Assembly (NCBI GenBank): GCA_964530165.1
Contig: CAZGYE010000160.1
Span: forward strand, 1-13,047
Length of the DNA stretch: 13,047 bases
DNA from: CAZGYE01 sp964530165
GTDB taxonomy: Bacteria > Planctomycetota > Planctomycetia > Planctomycetales > Planctomycetaceae
Reading direction: 5' to 3'
Part shown: positions 12,128 through 13,047 of the stretch, in pieces
Numbering within the stretch: the first letter of the stretch is position 1
Layout: every line of letters starts with the position of its first letter
Translations under genes and position numbers: made by a program
Notes under the pieces: generated by a model
What the model was told of the DNA's origin: nothing
Seen by the model: the letters and a program-made list of their open reading frames with translations, nothing else
The model's database searches: none

Positions 12128-12156
12128 TTGAGCGCGACAGTTGCGTGGATTAGAAT
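12128..12156 (+). promoter_or_regulatory. Sigma70-type promoter for the NYN-domain gene
   Basis: TTGAGC (12128-12133) and TAGAAT (12151-12156) are spaced by 17 nt, 58 nt before the start codon at 12214. Both hexamers differ little from TTGACA/TATAAT and the spacing is ideal. It begins 12 nt after the stop of the DUF6807 gene, so the NYN gene probably has its own transcription start. Confidence 0.65.
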
Positions 12157-12197
12157 GCGGCCACGTCCGAACAGACGAAGGGCAGTCATTCGCGCGC

Positions 12198-12203
12198 AGG
12201 AGA
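12198..12203 (+). promoter_or_regulatory. Shine-Dalgarno AGGAGA for the NYN-domain gene
   Basis: AGGAGA lies 10 nt before ATG 12214, a strong match at slightly long spacing, and supports that start. Confidence 0.6.
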
Positions 12204-12213
12204 CAGATCACCG

Positions 12214-12972
12214 ATGTCGGAAGAACCACTGATTGCAGTATTCATCGATTTCGAGAACCTGGCGATCGGCGTCCGGGACATGAAGTCGGGCAACTTTCAG
12301 ATTCAGCTTGTCCTGAAGCGGTTGCTCGAGAAGGGGCGGATCGTTTACAAACGGGCCTACTGCGATTGGAGCAACTATCGCGACGCCGTCCGGGAGTTTC
12401 ACGTCCAGGGCATTGAGCTGATCGACATCCCACAGAGTAAGATGAGCGGCAAGAACAGTGCGGACATCCACATGGTCGTGGATGCACTCGATCTTTGTTA
12501 TTCGAAGCAGCACATTGACGTTTTCGCCTTGATTTCCGGTGACAGTGATTTCTCGCCCCTCGTCTCCAAGCTCAAGGAGAACAACAATCGCGTCATTGGT
12601 TGTGGAGTCAAGAGTTCCACCTCGGACCTGCTGATCGCCAATTGCGACGAGTTCCTCTACTACGACGACTTGGTCCGGACCGCCCAGAAAAGTCGTCCTG
12701 CACCGAAAAAGGGAAAGAAGAAGGGCGACAAGAAGCAGGAGGCCGTGGATCGGCTTTTGGAGGTCCTGCAGTCCCTGGAGCGGGACTACGACCCTGTCTG
12801 GGGCTCGATGCTCAAGCAGGCTGTGCGACGCGTGCACCCCGGTTTCAACGAAGACTACTACGGCTACAGGAATTTCTCCGAGTTGCTCCAGGACATCGCG
12901 GACAGCGGCCTGATTGAGCTGGAATACGACGAAAGTCGGGGCAACTACCAAATACGCCGCAAGAACGACTGA
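12214..12972 (+). CDS. NYN (PIN-like, LabA/DUF88) domain protein with C-terminal OST-HTH/LOTUS-like domain
   Basis: A probable metal-dependent ribonuclease or RNA-binding protein of the cytoplasm. The 252 residues open with a NYN domain (about 6-155). Its acidic residues are in place: D12 in FIDFEN, D84 and D90 in SADIHMVVDAL, and D110 and D112 in SGDSDF, which matches the PIN-fold active site of the LabA/DUF88 group. A Lys-rich linker (about 160-175, GKKKGDKK) follows. The last 75 residues (EAVDRLLEVLQSL, then a GYRNFSELLQDI segment and a wing ending in YQIRRK) look like an OST-HTH/LOTUS domain, a winged helix known to bind RNA or partner proteins. This architecture recurs in bacteria. The substrate is unknown, and the context gives no help beyond showing an independent promoter. 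No missing catalytic residue is visible. Confidence 0.88.
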   Translation: MSEEPLIAVFIDFENLAIGVRDMKSGNFQIQLVLKRLLEKGRIVYKRAYCDWSNYRDAVREFHVQGIELIDIPQSKMSGKNSADIHMVVDALDLCYSKQHIDVFALISGDSDFSPLVSKLKENNNRVIGCGVKSSTSDLLIANCDEFLYYDDLVRTAQKSRPAPKKGKKKGDKKQEAVDRLLEVLQSLERDYDPVWGSMLKQAVRRVHPGFNEDYYGYRNFSELLQDIADSGLIELEYDESRGNYQIRRKND

Positions 12973-13047
12973 GCCACGCCGATTTCCCCAGCGACGTAGA
13001 TGGGGATGAAAGCTCGTTGCTCTGGTACAACCAAGAGTTGTTTTGGT

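Noticed and set aside
13027..13047. Short inverted repeat followed by TTTT near the window end as a terminator of the NYN gene
   Set aside because: Stem of only 5 AT-rich pairs, with competing pairings, and the window ends immediately after.

Overview
The window looks like chromosomal DNA of a planctomycete (Planctomycetota). The reasons are a high-GC composition, a double-length UvrA of the kind known from the PVC superphylum (Chlamydia also has one), a Tat-exported DUF6807 ('PmoA-like') protein typical of planctomycete genomes, promoter cores of the TTGAGC/TAGAAT type, and many small palindromic and 7-bp tandem repeats sitting inside genes. No rRNA, tRNA, CRISPR array, insertion sequence or phage gene was seen.

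Layout. (1) Positions 83-7276, plus strand: one unbroken 2397-codon gene holding two complete UvrA copies in tandem, so four ABC ATPase modules and four intact CxxC-CxxC zinc modules. A C-terminal extension of about 400 residues follows, made of a duplicated module that I do not recognise. (2) Positions 7285-10875, minus strand: a 1196-residue AsmA/TamB-like membrane-anchored protein, convergent with uvrA and only 8 bp from it. (3) A 260-bp divergent intergenic region, then 11136-12116, plus strand: a Tat-exported DUF6807 protein. (4) 12214-12972, plus strand: a NYN (PIN-like) domain protein with a C-terminal OST-HTH/LOTUS-like domain, behind a good sigma70-type promoter.

The genes do not form an obvious pathway. 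UvrA is DNA repair, the AsmA-like protein is envelope, the DUF6807 protein is exported and uncharacterised, and the NYN protein is a probable RNase or RNA binder. The two rightmost genes each seem to have their own promoter, so this looks like an ordinary chromosomal neighbourhood rather than a dedicated operon.

The unusual content is inside the genes. The uvrA frame carries five separate arrays of four unrelated 7-bp motifs (AGTGCGG, AATTCCG, AAGGAAA, CTCAACC) and three palindromic elements, all translated and all at loops, linkers or termini. Both UvrA copies begin with the same composite heptamer leader in the same reading phase. A further perfect 20-bp palindrome sits in the AsmA-like gene. 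Because 7 is not a multiple of 3, gain or loss of one unit would shift the frame. At the array near 6084-6118 either change would end translation within about 140 bp and remove the C-terminal module.
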